Origin: Anopheles merus | Taxonomy: Eukaryota > Arthropoda > Insecta > Diptera > Culicidae | Assembly (NCBI RefSeq): GCF_017562075.2 | Contig: NC_054085.1 | Coordinates: 10,014,259 to 10,078,258 of the forward strand | Length of the DNA: 64,000 bases | Reading direction: 5' to 3' | Shown: piece by piece, positions 1 through 13,500 of the stretch | Numbering within the stretch: the first letter of the stretch is position 1 | How the letters are laid out: each line of letters starts with the position of its first letter | The notes under the pieces: generated by a model | The model's input: only the letters and a program-made list of their open reading frames with translations | Told to the model about the DNA's origin: nothing | Databases searched by the model: none | Program-made: the position numbers and the translations under genes

Positions 1-1315
1 AGGCTTTTACTAACATGCACAAGTGGTAATATTCACTTACACCAAGCTTGCATATCTTTAGGCGCTCGCCATAAGTCAAAGGCATTAGTTGCATGTTTCA
101 GGCAAAAACAAGCTGTACGATTTGCATACCAACAGGCGCATTAACACAATCTCAGAGCTGATTTACAAATAGGCACACAATATCCAAAAAGCCGACCTAA
201 TACACCGATTGCATCGCATCAAAAGCAAAGCAAACTTTATTTTATCCCCCACACTAAATCCTCCACGGTGCACCCGTACGTGAACGTGACGCGTTTGCAA
301 ATAGAGCCACGTCTACCCATACCCGGGCAATTAACGTCAATAAGCAGCTTGCAGTGATCAATAAATAATCGATGCATTACATCAATCAATCCTGCCAGTT
401 GTTTTTTTTTTTTTTTTGCTCGCCTGCGTTTGCTGTGAAAACCCTGGAAAGCTAGCACAATTTTCCAGCCATCCGGTAGCGCTTAGCGTACAGAACTGCA
501 CGATGAGGTTTGCCTTTGGGGGATGTGAATGAGTCCTCCTCTCTGTTTTTGCTGCTGTTTTTTTTTTATCTGCGTCGTTGTTGTTCTGCACTATGAGTAT
601 TGATGTTGGTGTATTCGTTTTACTTTCAGCTTACGCTGCCGATGCAATCGTGAGCTGAAATCGAAAACTGAGCACGGAGCGCGTTTTCCCGGCCACATGA
701 TACAATATTTGCACAGTTGATTGCAATCGGTTTGCGCTATCGGATAGGTACCGCGAACGCTATGACGGATGGGTACGTGGATACGCGGACCGAAAGGAAT
801 ACGTGCAGTTTGGCTGGTTTTGGGATAATAATAACGAGAAAGAGAACGGGAACCGAAACAAGAAAAAAACAGCTTGAAAACGCTGCCAACATGCAAAACG
901 CATAAAACCGTGAGCAAATACATTTCTGGGCCCGATGCAATATGAATCAGGATTGGGGACCGAGCTACCCATTGCACCGTGTGTCGTGCGTTCGTGTTGG
1001 TTAGTTTGCGCCTAGCAGTATGCAATAGGTAGAATATCGTTTTTGACTGGTAGAAAAACCCCTTTTTTGCTTCCTTCTACGGATGGCAGTTTTAGGAATG
1101 GATTGGATTGAATCCAAAAAACATATTTTCCTCGACGGCATCCAGATGAATCGGTCCTTCCCCGGAGCTAAGCTCAAACATCATTGCATTTTTGTTTGAT
1201 GAGCATTTGTGTTTGCAACCGTCCCTGTATCGATTGCCGCTGTAAAACTGTCTATCTGACGCTTTCGTTAGGGAGTGGGAATGGAAACAATAAATAATCG
1301 ATATGTTTTAATTAC
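1..1315 (-). other. Intron downstream of TMTC exon 5 (open at left edge)
   Basis: No coding exon can be recognised here. There are poly-T/poly-A runs at 403-418 and 556-567. Overlapping open frames at 591-1025 (both strands) show no family motif and no splice-supported join to exon 5, whose donor is at 1315. Confidence 0.6.
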
Positions 1316-1505
1316 CTCACAATCCATCAGACCACGACATACGAACAGGAGCGCTGCACCGAACGCAATAAACGTGATCAAATTGCGCGGATCGCTGAGC
1401 GTGGTAACGAGCGGGATCGAGCCCATCTGCCAGTCGTGACTGAGCGTGGAGGGGCACAGCAGGAGCCACCAGTTGAAGGCAGCCAGATAGCAGAACGTTA
1501 GCAGG
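1316..1505 (-). CDS. Tmtc: TMTC exon 5, DUF1736 core; gene continues beyond window
   Basis: This exon is 190 nt. Acceptor cctcctag|cctgc at 1505 completes the split Arg codon of exon 4, and donor tgtgag|gtaatt is at 1315 (phase 0). It reads LLTFCYLAAFNWWLLLCPST, then LSHDWQMGSIPLV, SDPRNLITF, a hydrophobic helix and RGLMDCE. The WLLLCPxxLSxDWxMGSIPL stretch is the signature of the TMTC-specific DUF1736 domain, and DPRNL is also typical. The intron to exon 4 is only 80 bp (1506-1585). No further exon can be recognised between here and position 1, so the remaining membrane segments and the C-terminal TPR repeats should lie to the left of the window. Confidence 0.92.
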
Positions 1506-1585
1506 CTAGGAGGATAAAACAAAAAGCATTCGATTAGAATAAAATGTATTTCTGCGTATTAATCAAACGATGGGATTGGTCCTAC

Positions 1586-1904
1586 CGCACGTAAAGATTC
1601 GGATGGAAGGCGGTCGGATTGTCCTGCTGCGAGAAGCGCGGCAGCGAACCCTGCAACAGGGCCAACCGGACCGCTAGCAGGACGCCCATTGAGAGCAGTA
1701 CCCGGACACCCGGCGGCCAAACTGATGCGTCTCCTCGCTCCAGCGCATATCCTGTACGGTGCGCTTCAGGGCGGGCCAGTTGCGATAGGTGTCGTACGCA
1801 ACGTTTAGGAGAAACACGGTGATGCCCGTCTCTTTCGCCAGCATGCTCAGCCCCCGAGTACGATGCTGAGCCAGATCGAGTTCATGTCTGCATGATGAGA
1901 ACGA
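1586..1904 (-). CDS. Tmtc: TMTC exon 4, with two apparent single-base deletions
   Basis: The acceptor tttccag|tcgttc is at 1904 and the donor gtgcg|gtagga at 1585. From the split Gly codon it reads RSHHADMNSIWLSIVLG. The frame then breaks in a C5 run (G5 in coding sense, 1851-1855) and continues as LSMLAKETGITVFLLNVAYD through MRWSEETHQFGRRV. It breaks again at about 1700-1716 and continues as RVLLSMGVLLAVRLALLQG to FHPNLYV plus the split Arg codon. LSMLAKETGITV is the TMTC core block before DUF1736. The observed 319 nt is two short of the 321 needed to join exon 3 (phase 2) to exon 5 (phase 1), so two separate one-base losses explain both breaks exactly. Both lie in short G/C runs, which points to sequencing error. 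A true pseudogene is the alternative, but every splice site and all other codons are intact. Confidence 0.85.
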
Positions 1905-4173
1905 CTGGAAAGGAAAAGAAATGGAATAAAAAAAGCGCTTGAGAAATGAAACGTTACACCAATTCCTAAAAAATGTCCCTGATATAAAAAAGGGTTGAAA
2001 GTCGGGGTTTGTTGGTCTCTTGTATGTAAAATAATACAATTTAATGGAAATATGCCAGTAGCTAGTCAAACTTAATGCCTCAGCAGCCTATTTTATTAAA
2101 ATAATACGAAGGGCAACACTAGATCTTAAACTATTATTTTAATGGCTGAGTTAGGATAAGCTAAAAGAACAATGCTAGATGTAATCGGTGAGCAGTGCAC
2201 CGATTGATATAGACGCAGATCGATCATCCTCGCTGGATGCTGCGACAGCGAGATCGATAGGACAGGTGTAAGCGTCAGACCGATAGCGATGATAATGTAC
2301 GTGAACGTAAGACAAAGTAAGCATGCGAAGCAGAAGCAATGCGGTTCAAATAAAAGTAAAGTTCAGAAATACTATCAAATAGACATGAAACGCCTAAAGG
2401 TATGCATATTTACAAAATGTTATTTTGAATGTTTTTTGTATTGCATATAAACCAGAGCCCGATGACGACATAGACCCTAATTATTTTATGACCCAAATAT
2501 TTCATGGACAATTAAAGATAACTACTTCATTGCCTAAATGTATGCAATATAGCTGCAAATTTCCGTTTTTTTATAGTTTTGTTGGGCAGTCTGCCCCATG
2601 TCACATTTAAGGTCTTTTTTTCTTTCCATTATGAACATCTTACATGACAGAGTATGCTATGAATTATTTAAGTATGAGTAAGTCAAAAAAAATAATATGA
2701 GTTGTAAGTGACACAACGCTTCCAGTCAACACAAGAGAACAAAAACCTAATCGAAATAAAATTACTCTTTTGCTTTAACGTCGTTTTAAATGTTTGATGA
2801 AAAAAAAGAAAACAACAAGTTGTAACTGACAGATAACCCAGCAGGATCAATGCCAGCAAGTTCGACTTTCCATGTATTGTGTTAGCCTGTTCATACTTTA
2901 TTTCCAGCACACCTTTTTGTCATATCCCGCAGCAAATTACACTTTAATTGTGAAGTTGACTATTTTGTTTCCATTTTGTTACGATCATGCCTGATTCAAT
3001 TGCGAAAATTTAAACCTCGCTTAAAAAACTGGCACATAAGCCATGCCGGGAAAATGTTAAATAATGAAAGAACGCCCTGTAAGCTGCAACTAAAATTAAA
3101 CTAACGAGCTCAACCAGCAAGCAAACCATCCGCAAATGCCAAGCAAATGGAATACGGTAAAGGGAACTTGTAATCCATGAAAAAGACGGAAACCACGCTT
3201 TCCACGCCGTTCGCAACGTTGCGGTCCGATCCGATTGAGGTTTTGTCTTTGTCCCATTTGAGATGAGTTTTCACCCGCCCTCTACGCGTAGTAGCGCATC
3301 TGTGTCTTTGCTCCATCATCTACACCAGCAAGCAGAAGCAAAAGAAGCTGATGGTGCATTGTCATTTTCTTTCGTAAGTAGCACTCATCCGGGTTTTGGC
3401 TTGCATCGTTGTCTTGTTCGAAGGCTTCGTCTGCCGTATTGCATTGACAGTGCCGCTCTAGGCGGTCTTTCGGCGTTGCGGTGGCTAACGGGGTGCGAAG
3501 GGAAAAGTTCACTCTTCGTCATTTCCCAACCCTCGGTCATGGTTCGTAAGTTTCCTGTCGGGTGTTGTCTCATTTTCTTAAAACACTAACCATACTGGTT
3601 CACCAGTCAAGTTTTCTTTTTAAAGTTCTTTTACTTGTGCCTGTGTGTGTATGTGTATGCGCGCGTTGTTGCTTATTGCGCTCTTCATTGAGAGGTGTTT
3701 TCTTTCTCTTTCGTCTGCTACGGCTAACTACGCTACAAGAGCTACATCCTTAAACAATGCACAAACAGAAAACACTGTCATGCTGTAACAGCATTCAACT
3801 TCTAAAGTAGATGCAGCGGGGCACAGGAAAGAGAACAAGCGAACGAGGAGTGGACTGAAAAATAAAAAAAGTAAAGAAAACAGTCCCAGCAAGATGGCAA
3901 CGATGCGGCGCGAGGGAAGAGGCCGCGACGGGTGCACCGTGTGTTTAAACATTAAAGAAGTGCTTACGACACTACGCTTCTTCGGGCAGCAGCTGGTATT
4001 TTTACAATTGTTTTCCTTTGGTCAGCGCCCGGTTCACCGCCCATTGGCAGCTGTTGTTTTGAGTTTCGTTTTTGTTTTTACTATTGTTTGTCCGTTTGTT
4101 CTGTCTATTTACGCTCCTGTCAGCAGCTGCCCAGGCCGCAAAGTCATCGTTGTTCATTTTAATTAGAAAAACA

Positions 4174-4198
4174 GTCCCACACACACACACACACACTG
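4174..4198. repeat. (CA)n microsatellite
   Basis: A short perfect CA run in intron 3. Confidence 0.9.
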
Positions 4199-4656
4199 AC
4201 ATGAATAGGCAGAGAAACTGTTGCTCATTTGCCCTAGCCGAGTCTTTTAACAAAATTCGCATGAAAGGACCAACAGCATACACACACACAGCGACCAAAA
4301 ACGCTTCAAAAAGGTCAACACCTGCCAAAATTGTGCCAGTGCGCCTAACAGTATGCAAGCATGAAATCCGACATTCGCTTCGCCTACCGCCCAGCGCACA
4401 GGCGCCGGCAGAAGGAAATTAAAACGTCGATCTGCTTTACCCTTCGTGAATAATTCATTCCAGGAAGGGTAGCGACGGCACCCGTCTAGGGATCGTTTTT
4501 CCATTCCAAGGAAGTCGAGAAAGGGTTAGCGCAACGTGAGTAGGGAGCTGGCGAGTTTTTAGTGAGCAATTGGTACGGTCAAACACACTAATTGCTTGAA
4601 TTATGATGACCTATCACTAAAACTTTTCTCCCGCTTTCTCTTCCTCCCTGCCGGGA

Positions 4657-4660
<4 letters not shown>

Positions 4661-4716
<56 letters not shown>
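4661..4716. repeat. (AG)28 microsatellite
   Basis: A perfect 56 bp dinucleotide run in intron 3. It generates long Arg-Glu and Ser-Leu open frames that are not genes. Confidence 0.97.
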
Positions 4717-4718
<2 letters not shown>

Positions 4719-5128
4719 ATAGAAGGACACAGATTGATGCAACCTTTCCATTGCCTAGTCTGTTCTCCCTCCTCCCCAGCACCACGGAGCACACGTCACT
4801 CGCAATTAAAGTTGATGGAAACATTCCTCAAAAGGCACTAAAATCGTTCGGACGTGTGGACCCTCTGTTCCTTCGTTCAGATCAAAGCACAGCCCATGCC
4901 TCGCGTGCTTTTACGAGCTCTCCCTCCAACATTTTTTTTTTTCTAATTTCCCTTTTTTATTATTTACCAACCAACACTCCGCACCTTGTGTGGCGTAGGA
5001 GAAAACGTTTTGCCTCTTAGGGCTTTTTCTTCTTGCTTCTACAAACTGCTGCCAATTGAGCAATTATGCTAAATGCGTATGAATTTAAGTTCCATTCGAC
5101 TACAGAAAGGTCTCTCGTTTGCTGGGCT

Positions 5129-5163
5129 GTCTCTCTCTCTATCTCTCTCTCTCTCTCTCTATC
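5129..5163. repeat. (CT)n microsatellite
   Basis: A nearly perfect CT run with one interruption, in intron 3. Confidence 0.9.
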
Positions 5164-6501
5164 ACTCTTTCTGCTCAAAGTCTAACATCTCGGCTGGAAA
5201 GTGTTTGAAAAGGGTGGTGCTTTCGGGAGAACAAAAACAGGGGCGAGGCGCATTAAAATTCGGCAGCCGCTCGCCAAACCCCGTCCGCCAACTGTACCAC
5301 AAGGTGTGGGTTTTTTTTCTTTCCGAAATGCGCAACAGAACTTTATCCACTAATGCTAATCGTTCTTGGAAAGGTGGGGTAAAGGAGCAAAAAAAGAGCA
5401 AGCCTTTTAAAAGGTGCCGAAAGGATTTGGCTGTTGTGCTGGTGGCGTACATAATAAACGTATTTAAATATTCATTCGAATGCTGCAAAGCTTGATCATT
5501 GATGAGCTGTTGTCTGAGCTGTGGGGAAATAAGAGTGCTGGAAACTAAACGAAAGCAATATCTGTTATGCATTTTCAGAAGCTAAGGAACAGAAATGCTC
5601 TTACAATCATCACCCCAACACGAAGCGAGAAAACGGATTTGCTGCTAATGCCTTGTGCACTGGTGTGCGTAGATTCTTCTGTGCCATTTTTGTCCCACCA
5701 GTACCTCCATCAACTCTTTTGCCTTCACATTGCTTTGTTAATCCTGTCCAGGCAGTATGGGCGAAAAACTTACTCCAACAAGAAATGAGAATAAGCGAGC
5801 TAGTGAAAACGCACCGAGCCAAACTTTTAACACCTTTTATGCCCCTTGCCAAAAAAAAGGAGTTCCTCGCCGGTGGTCAAATAACACATCTTTATCTCTT
5901 CATCGTGTGCGTACGTACAAGCCCGTTTCTTGCCAACGATCGCTCTATCACTTTTGCCAAACTGACACGCTGGATGTGTTGTGTTGTTAATCCATCCAGG
6001 CATTGAGGAAGCTCCGTACCGTCGGACCATGTGCGCCGGAATGGAGCAACTTTTTGCCATGACGACCGTCCGGGGAGAGATCACGGACAGCCGCCGCTGC
6101 TCGGCTAGAATACAGATGCATGCTTGACCTCTTTTTGACGTGTGGGATTCATGCCTGTACTTTCCCAAGGGGGCCGGTTGGTTCGGGATTAGTTTTCCCG
6201 GGCAGCGGCTAGCACAAGAGCAAGACAACAACCAAACTTTCACTCAAGATGAGGGAACTATCCTTCGAGAATCGTTTCGTAAATTGAACGTTTATGATTT
6301 GCCGTTCCTGCTGAGCGGTGGTGCGGATGTGCTAGGGCGTAAATCGTAAGCGCTTGCTGGCGAGCGGCTTTTCATGAGTGGATTTGTGCTTTTTTCCATC
6401 TCTTGTTTTTGTAGTTAAAGCCCGCCGTACGCACACTGCATAATGTCGGGAAGCTAAGCGTTGGGGAACCGGGGCACCATAACTGGAAGCGCCATACTTA
6501 C

Positions 6502-6575
6502 CCGTGGTAGACTAGCAGCGAAATTAGGAAGAATATACACGCCAACACATCGGCACGTCCCACGATGCCCGTCAC
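6502..6575 (-). CDS. Tmtc: TMTC exon 3, copy A (intact motif)
   Basis: This exon is 74 nt, acceptor ctgcag|gtgacg at 6575 and donor cacgg|gtaagt at 6501. It reads VTGIVGRADVLAC, then IFFLISLLVYH, and the split Gly codon GG|N. Joined to HPIHTEA from exon 2 it gives HTEAVTGIVGRAD, the most conserved stretch of TMTC proteins, followed by a hydrophobic segment (TM). It is the better version of this exon, because the copy at 25229-25305 carries a 3-nt insertion here. Phase 2 at the donor fits exon 4 at 1586-1904, through GG|T. Confidence 0.92.
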
Positions 6576-7720
6576 CTGCAGAAAAAAATGCGTGCAAAAG
6601 AAAAAGAAGAAGTTCAAGTTAGTTAGGAAGCTATGGCTGTGGGAGGGCTGAAAATGTTAAGACATAAAATTTGAGATTTGCCCCGAGCCTGGTGCGAAGC
6701 TGAGCACCCGGGTGTCTTTTCGGCGCGTTGGACAACTGGCGGTACTGGCACTGGTCATAAAATGGAATTGGTTTCAGCATGCCAAAGGCGGCGCAAGGAA
6801 TTTTAGAAGCCAGTGGGGAAGTTAAAAAAATAACAACAACATAAAGAGCGAATGCTAAGGAAGCTAGCAAAAGTGAGCCGGCGATGTTAAAAATACCGCC
6901 ATGATTGCGTCATGAAGCCAAAATGGCTAACGTACCGGCGCCGTTTAGGTTGGAACGGTCAATGGGGAAGTTGATTTTAATAGAAAGAGAAAGAAAGCGA
7001 AGAATTTAATTGCAGAAAAGAAGAGTATGAGCAACAGAAACAAAAAAACATCCCTCAAAAACACTATTGAATGCTGTGCGCTGTAACCTTTTGATAGGTC
7101 GATGGTGATGGAAGCAATAGAAGTTGAATTGTGTTCAAAGTTTTTAGTTCGATGTATTGTAATCCCAGTTAAATACTGAAATGTATAATTTAATTTGTTT
7201 TTCTGTCAGAAACTTCAACTGCTGTACTAGTTAGAGATAGCAAAGCTTTTTATTAAATGAGTGAAAATTTACACAAATTTCTTCTTAACAATATCATCTA
7301 TCGAAAGCCTTAATATCATTAACGTATCATTTCGTTTTTAAAATGGTTTTATATAATCGTATACAGGACCCTTTCACGATACCAGCCAGCTTTTTTGAAT
7401 GGATTTTTACAGAAATTATGTCGATACTCGATCCAAAACCACACACAAAACTTGCCTGTGATTTTCAGACAAAATTATTTCAGTTTCGAAGCTTTTATTA
7501 GAATCGAGTAACTGCTCGAAAATTAGTCAAGGTGGTGTTTTTATCTCAAGGGACATTAAAGAGAAAAGGTAGTGGAATTTTGAATCAAAGTGTTTGTAGA
7601 CCAGATGGTCACATGTTCTATTGTTATAACCAAATTTGAACGTCACTATTTGACGAGACGAGAGAAAACTGTTTCTTAAACAGGCTTTCTGGTAGCTTGA
7701 CGAATGAACAAAACACAATG

Positions 7721-7721
7721 G

Positions 7722-7756
<35 letters not shown>

Positions 7757-7759
7757 ATA
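7721..7759. repeat. (TAAA)n microsatellite, copy A
   Basis: A tetranucleotide run; the duplicate in copy B is at about 26441-26478. Confidence 0.9.
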
Positions 7760-10508
7760 TTTATCCGATCACCTGAAAAGTTTGCCGACCGCTCTTATAA
7801 AGCTATCTTGTTCAACAGCTTCTGCTTTGTTACACTGCAGCAAAATGGATGATTTGGGGCTTCAAATATTTCAAATGAAGCAGTGAATAGTATAGTTATT
7901 CCAATTCTTTCAAAACTTAGTTGGATGCTCGATTTAAATATTTTTTTATTTTTTTTATTTTTTTTTAAACTGGTTAAATAAATTATTGTTACAAAATTAA
8001 AAATTTATTTAAACTTATTAGTGGAATATGAAAAAATACAAGAGTAAACCTTTGCTCTTAAATAAACAGATATTTCAAAAGGCGGGATCATGTTGCCACT
8101 ATTATCAAGTTTGGACAAGCATGTGATGGGTTAATTACTGATTGATCAATCACAGCGTTTAAAATGTGAAGCGAGTGCAATCAATATGTGCACATAAAAT
8201 TCGTAGCAATGTAATGTGATATGAACGTAACATCCGAAGATAGGGAACTACATAAAAGAATATCAAACAGAAATCAAGGAACATTTCATAATTATGAACA
8301 AAATTGCTGCTATCTTTCCCCAGCTTAACCCTGTTCCGAATTATAAATAAATGGAACGGATAAATGCCTTTCAATAAACCAGCACTGAAACAGCGATGAT
8401 TCCAATTCTGTCACACTCATTATTTGCTCGAAAAGAGATTCGTTCCACGAAAATTCTTATAAAATGCGGCAAGCCAAAAGTGTATCAAGCAATTAAAATA
8501 ATTTATACCTGTGCCTCACGCAAATTCCCATTAACGCAAGTTATCAATCAAAAGGCTCCCCGTCCCATTTCAAGGAAACGATCGACGAAAAACTTCACGC
8601 TCAATTCAATTACCGCGAAAAGCGTCGAAAACTCAAACACACACACACACAGAAACAGCAAACCTTGAATTTATTCCCAGCAAGCTCCACAACCTTCCGA
8701 AATCACGCCGTCAATCATCGAATCGGAAACATAACGTTTGATTGGCAGTTTTTTTTTAATTCAAAAAAAAAGCCTAGGCAACTTCGCGCTACCTTGATGT
8801 TCGCCGGGTGATTCCCAGCGCTGTCCATGTTTGCTGTTTTGCATGCCCCAAACCTCGAACACGCTTCAATAGGCACGCTCCTGCGCTGCGGGAAAAAGTT
8901 TCTTGAGACGTCAGGCCACGTTTGGCCTACATTCGCCTTTGATCAGTGGCGACTCCGGCGTTCACCGAAAACTATACCGTGTCGGTAGCAGACGTGAACC
9001 ATATTTTTAAACCTACAGCAACGGAGCGGCTCAACAGGAGCAAAATCGCGCGAGAAAATCGATCCAAAACGATATCCATCCCAATGGGAGGGCCCTCGCT
9101 CCCTCACTCTCTCGGTTGGGCTTTATCACTAATGACAACGATTGACTGACTAATTGCCGATTCACGCGGGTCGTACAAAAAGACGAAACGACGCTGTAAA
9201 TAGAGCCTGGACTGAATCGGGCACTTCTGCAGGGAATTATTGGAAAGAATGGTGGTGGTTGATAAAATATTGATTCGATTGCCTCAGGTGTCTCGGAAGT
9301 GGTTGACCGCAGAAGCAACAAAAAAGCGCCCGGTACGGAGGTTAAATTGCAAACGGTTTGTTTAAAGATGTACCTTTCATAAAGTGTCCTCAACAAATGC
9401 TTAGAATGATAAGTTCCAGCGGGCGTTGAGCAAAAACCATTCGATTTCTTCCTTACCACAGTGACGCCCTCTACGACCAACGATTATCACACCATCGTAA
9501 TCGTTGCTCATTGACTTTTTGTACCCGTTGGCACCACGACCCTTGCACCGGGAATGGAGCACATGGACACCGGAAGACACCGACATCGGCGCTACAGCGG
9601 ACGGCTAAAGCCCTGGGACATGAAGGGAAACAAATTCCTTCCTGATATCGTTGCCTTCAAACACTTCCCACGGGCGGCGAAGAAACGTGCCGTGGTATTT
9701 AACTTGTCAATTTAAGCTCGATCGATTTTGGGAGCGTGGTGCAGCCCGAAGAGCCCTTCCACGGGGTCGGTCACGCTCTGTTTGCAGCTATTAACCAGAG
9801 CCAGAGCCAAATTCCCAATGGCTTGGAGACATCGGTGCCATAGTACACCAGTGACAGGCAGATAGACGAAAGTTCTAGAGGGAGAGGGAGAAAGAGAAAG
9901 ACACACACACACTCTCTTGTATCTTGTCTAGTTGGATCGATCGAGAGCGACGGCTGCAGAGCTAATCGCACACCATCTTTGACGGCTGATGTACGACGAA
10001 CGGCAAAGGGACAAGGACGTCTAACAGCGTGTGGTAAGTGTCAAAGAGCCCTGAATAGGTTGGGATAGTTTTAAGGCGCTCGATCGATTTTCTTCTACCT
10101 TCCCAAAACCGGCTCCGACGGTCGGTGTGAGGAAAAGTGTGCGCTTGATTTACTTCGACATCATGGCAAAAGGGATGGCATCGTGTCGCAGCGTTCACTT
10201 GTGTGCACTTTTCCGAACGGGTACGGGGTAGGAACACGGTCTGGGGCGTGGGATGTTGCCTGATAAGCTAGTTTTAAGAGAGCGAGTACACCCGGTGCCC
10301 GTCAAGCTGCCGTGTTGCGTGTTACTCCTGACGGAAATCGATCTAAATCTGGTCCCAATCTTTCGATGGAGTTCCACTGGGAAGCGACAAGCATCCCACC
10401 AGGGATCGATCCGTCCGGCCCGACTCGTTCAATCCAGCAAAGCGGATCAAATAGATGGAAAAAGTTTCGATTATTTATTGGCTTTCGAGCGAACGGAAAT
10501 AGAGACAG

Positions 10509-10510
<2 letters not shown>

Positions 10511-10539
<29 letters not shown>
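10511..10539. repeat. (GA)n microsatellite, copy A
   Basis: A perfect GA run after aacga; copy B at 29212-29238 is slightly shorter. Confidence 0.9.
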
Positions 10540-10543
<4 letters not shown>

Positions 10544-13500
10544 GGGGGATGGAGTGAAGGTTAGTGTCGGCAAGGTTCAAGTGCTGCCGAGCAAGCAAGG
10601 GCAATTGGAGTGTGCTTGTTAGTTTCTTTCTTTTTTTTTCTTTATGTTTGTCCCTCTCTTTAGTGCAGATATGCAAAGTAGTTTGTCTCGTTGAAAGTTC
10701 AATTAGGGTTTCCATTTGAGAGCGAGAGACTGCTAGAATATGCATTCCCTTTCGATAGATACTGCATAAACTATCGTGCCGAGGGCTTTTGGCTTTACCC
10801 GTTGAAATGAATGCCGATAAATCTAGCATGTTTTGATAGCTGTTTTGTTTTACTTTCGAAGAAAGTTTGGCTGATGCAAATGAGATCGGAGGGATTACCA
10901 TTGGAAGCAATGTGAGATGATCTGTCTGTTTTTAGAAGAGCACCAATTTCAAGAGCTTAGAAAATAATCAGTTTTTCAATTTTGTCTGGAGTGCAAGTTT
11001 TTTTTTGACTAGATTGCAGCTTTTTGACATGGCGGTTTTACGATACTAATCAGCTTTTTAATATGGAGTTGGACAGTTGGCAGCTGAAAGCAAGCACATC
11101 GCGCCAAATTAATGCCTAACATTTTCAGTCTAAAAATACGTTTAAAAGGCCGAATCGTGGCAGGTCCGATTAAGTTAGCTCATTATTGATTGAAAATTCT
11201 TAGCTGAAACGTAAATATTGTGTCCAGAAAGGTTAAAAAACTGTTTGAAACGATTGTTTCAAGTACGAAAAACTATTTCAAACAGGAATAAATAAACCAA
11301 AATGATTTTAAAATACATTTTTGTTTCTACAAAATTGCTGAAATCTAATATGGTGGAACGTGATTGTGAAACGGATCAAACCCGGATGATTGTTCCAGAG
11401 ATGAGCTGACATTCAGCTTGTCAACTAGAAATAGAAAATGGATGAATAATGGAACCTGAATTCATGTCACGGATAAATCACACTTAAATATGTTTGCAGT
11501 ACATTTATAAACGTATAAGTACATAGGTATAGGTTCTTATCTATAAGTACCTCGAAATCGAAAATATATTTTTTTTAATTTTACAGTATAATCAACCAAA
11601 ACTATGACACGAGAATATGAACACTGCACATACTCAAAAGACTGCTTCACGCCATGGAAGATATTTAAGAAGCTCCATCCAACTGATTCGATGAATCAAT
11701 TTCATTTCAATGAAGAAATCTATGGCCTCGTTTCCATGTAACGATTTCTGCTTGATAACTCCTGTCAAAATCACGGAAGATCATGGCAACGGAAAATCGA
11801 GCGGAGTTCGGCGAATCTTTTTCCTGCCATTTTTGCCACTCACTGTAGGCTGAATGGCTCAAATTTTTACTTATAATCTTTTGAGGTATAAAGAAATCTG
11901 TACATAATGGTTTTGGAGCTTAATTTTGAAATATTTACGCCTAGGAGAACCTTTGGCTAAGTGTTTTTCGTGATTTCAAAACAGTTAAAACATGTATTAT
12001 TGCGCGCGTGTTCACAAATTTTCCATTTTCTAATTCATAATAGAATCGTGCCTTTGAAACGCGAAATGGTTCGTAAATCTTTTTTTTGCCGATGCTAGGA
12101 AAATGATTCGTACTGCTGGTGAAGGATCAGATCAGAAATCGTTCAAATGATCCGGATAAGTAAATTGAGCGAATGAAACATGCATCAGTTTTTAAAAGAT
12201 CCGTTCCCATCGCTTCCCATCGCTTCCCTGAGAAAAGCAAAAGCGATTGGTCGAATGCGCTAAATGAGCAAGGGAGTGGGTATCATTTTCGGATCACCAT
12301 TCTTCTCTCTTCAGATAGCAGATCAGACATATCTTCTTTATACCAAAACGAGAAAGCCTGGTCACACCGCATCGGTTCAGACTCATGCTTTGAATTCGAC
12401 CTCCCATGTATTTTATTAACATCTCTTTGCATGATTAACATGATTACATGATTACATGATGATTATATGATACATGATTACTTGTGATTCATGTAATGTT
12501 TTGGGTCTCCTTCACGATTTATTCACCGTTTCGTATATATTTTTGAACAGTTTCATCATGATTATGGTATCGTCCTATTGGACATCAATCAAATTGAATT
12601 AATAAAAACTACGCTCAATTAACACCTTTATGAATGATCCGGAATTGAGCTGATCTTCAAAAAGACCCGTTTTAACACCAATAATTCGTACATCACTCAA
12701 TCGGCCCATGGAAAGTTACTTTTTCACTTATTGCGACTATCATATTAACGATCCATTATGTTTAACACATGCATATCATTTTAATCCTGAAATCTTGTCA
12801 ATTACGTCATCTTGTAGTTCTCGTTTGTTGTTTCCTTCGTGTTTTTCTGCTATATTGGCCATGTGCTATCGAATTATTAGTATTTACGATAAATTTTAAT
12901 TCGTGAATGCGCTGTCTCCTAGAAGCTAGTTTAAAAACTTAAAAGTTCAAAGATAGTTTAAAGCTCTGTAATGTGGCAACCTCTCTTATCTACTAATCTC
13001 AAGGTCTTGCGAATTGAAATCAATTCAATGTTTTTTTTTTTATTAAAAAACACTCTTTACCTTATTTTTCTTCTTTTCTATCCTTAATGAATAACAGAAA
13101 TATCCAAACGTCTAAGTTTACTACTAGAATTGTGTTAACTGGACACCTTTGAAATGATGGCTTCCTTATTTGTTCATGTCTATTGAAGATTTTTTTTGGT
13201 AAAATGTAAAGAGATGAGGCGATCGAATGCATTACATTCCATTACAATTAATCAATGAAGTCAATCAATGAAATCAATCAAAAAGTCTCGTGATATCCAA
13301 ATATATTTGGAACCACACAAACAAACACGGAATGCAATGATTGATCTCAAATTAAGCTAATTAAAGTTCCAACTAAACTCACAATTTTAGAAACATAAAA
13401 TTGTGGACTTTCTATTGATAGCTAGCACATAAATAGTTTTTTTTGCGTAGTTATGTATCTTGTCTGAAAAAAAAAGTCAGACCAATTCACACCAACTGTT

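Larger units (their letters stand above)
1905..6501 (-). other. TMTC intron 3 (about 4.6 kb)
   Basis: This lies between the exon 3 copy A donor (6501) and the exon 4 acceptor (1905-1906). It is non-coding, AT-rich from 1930 to 3000, and holds CA, GA and CT microsatellites. No transposable element could be delimited. Confidence 0.8.

Noticed and set aside
1855..1900. Alternative exon 4 acceptor at atgcag|acatg, in a frame reading HELDLAQHRTRGLSMLAK
   Set aside because: It removes the first frame break, but replaces the hydrophobic MNSIWLSIVLG segment with a polar stretch that does not fit the TMTC membrane helix. The tttccag acceptor gives the family-like sequence and a total length that explains both breaks.
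10302..10910. 202-codon open frame on the minus strand
   Set aside because: It contains a SLSLSLSL run from the GA tract and no known motif. Copy B breaks it into two shorter frames through a one-base indel, which a real gene would not tolerate.
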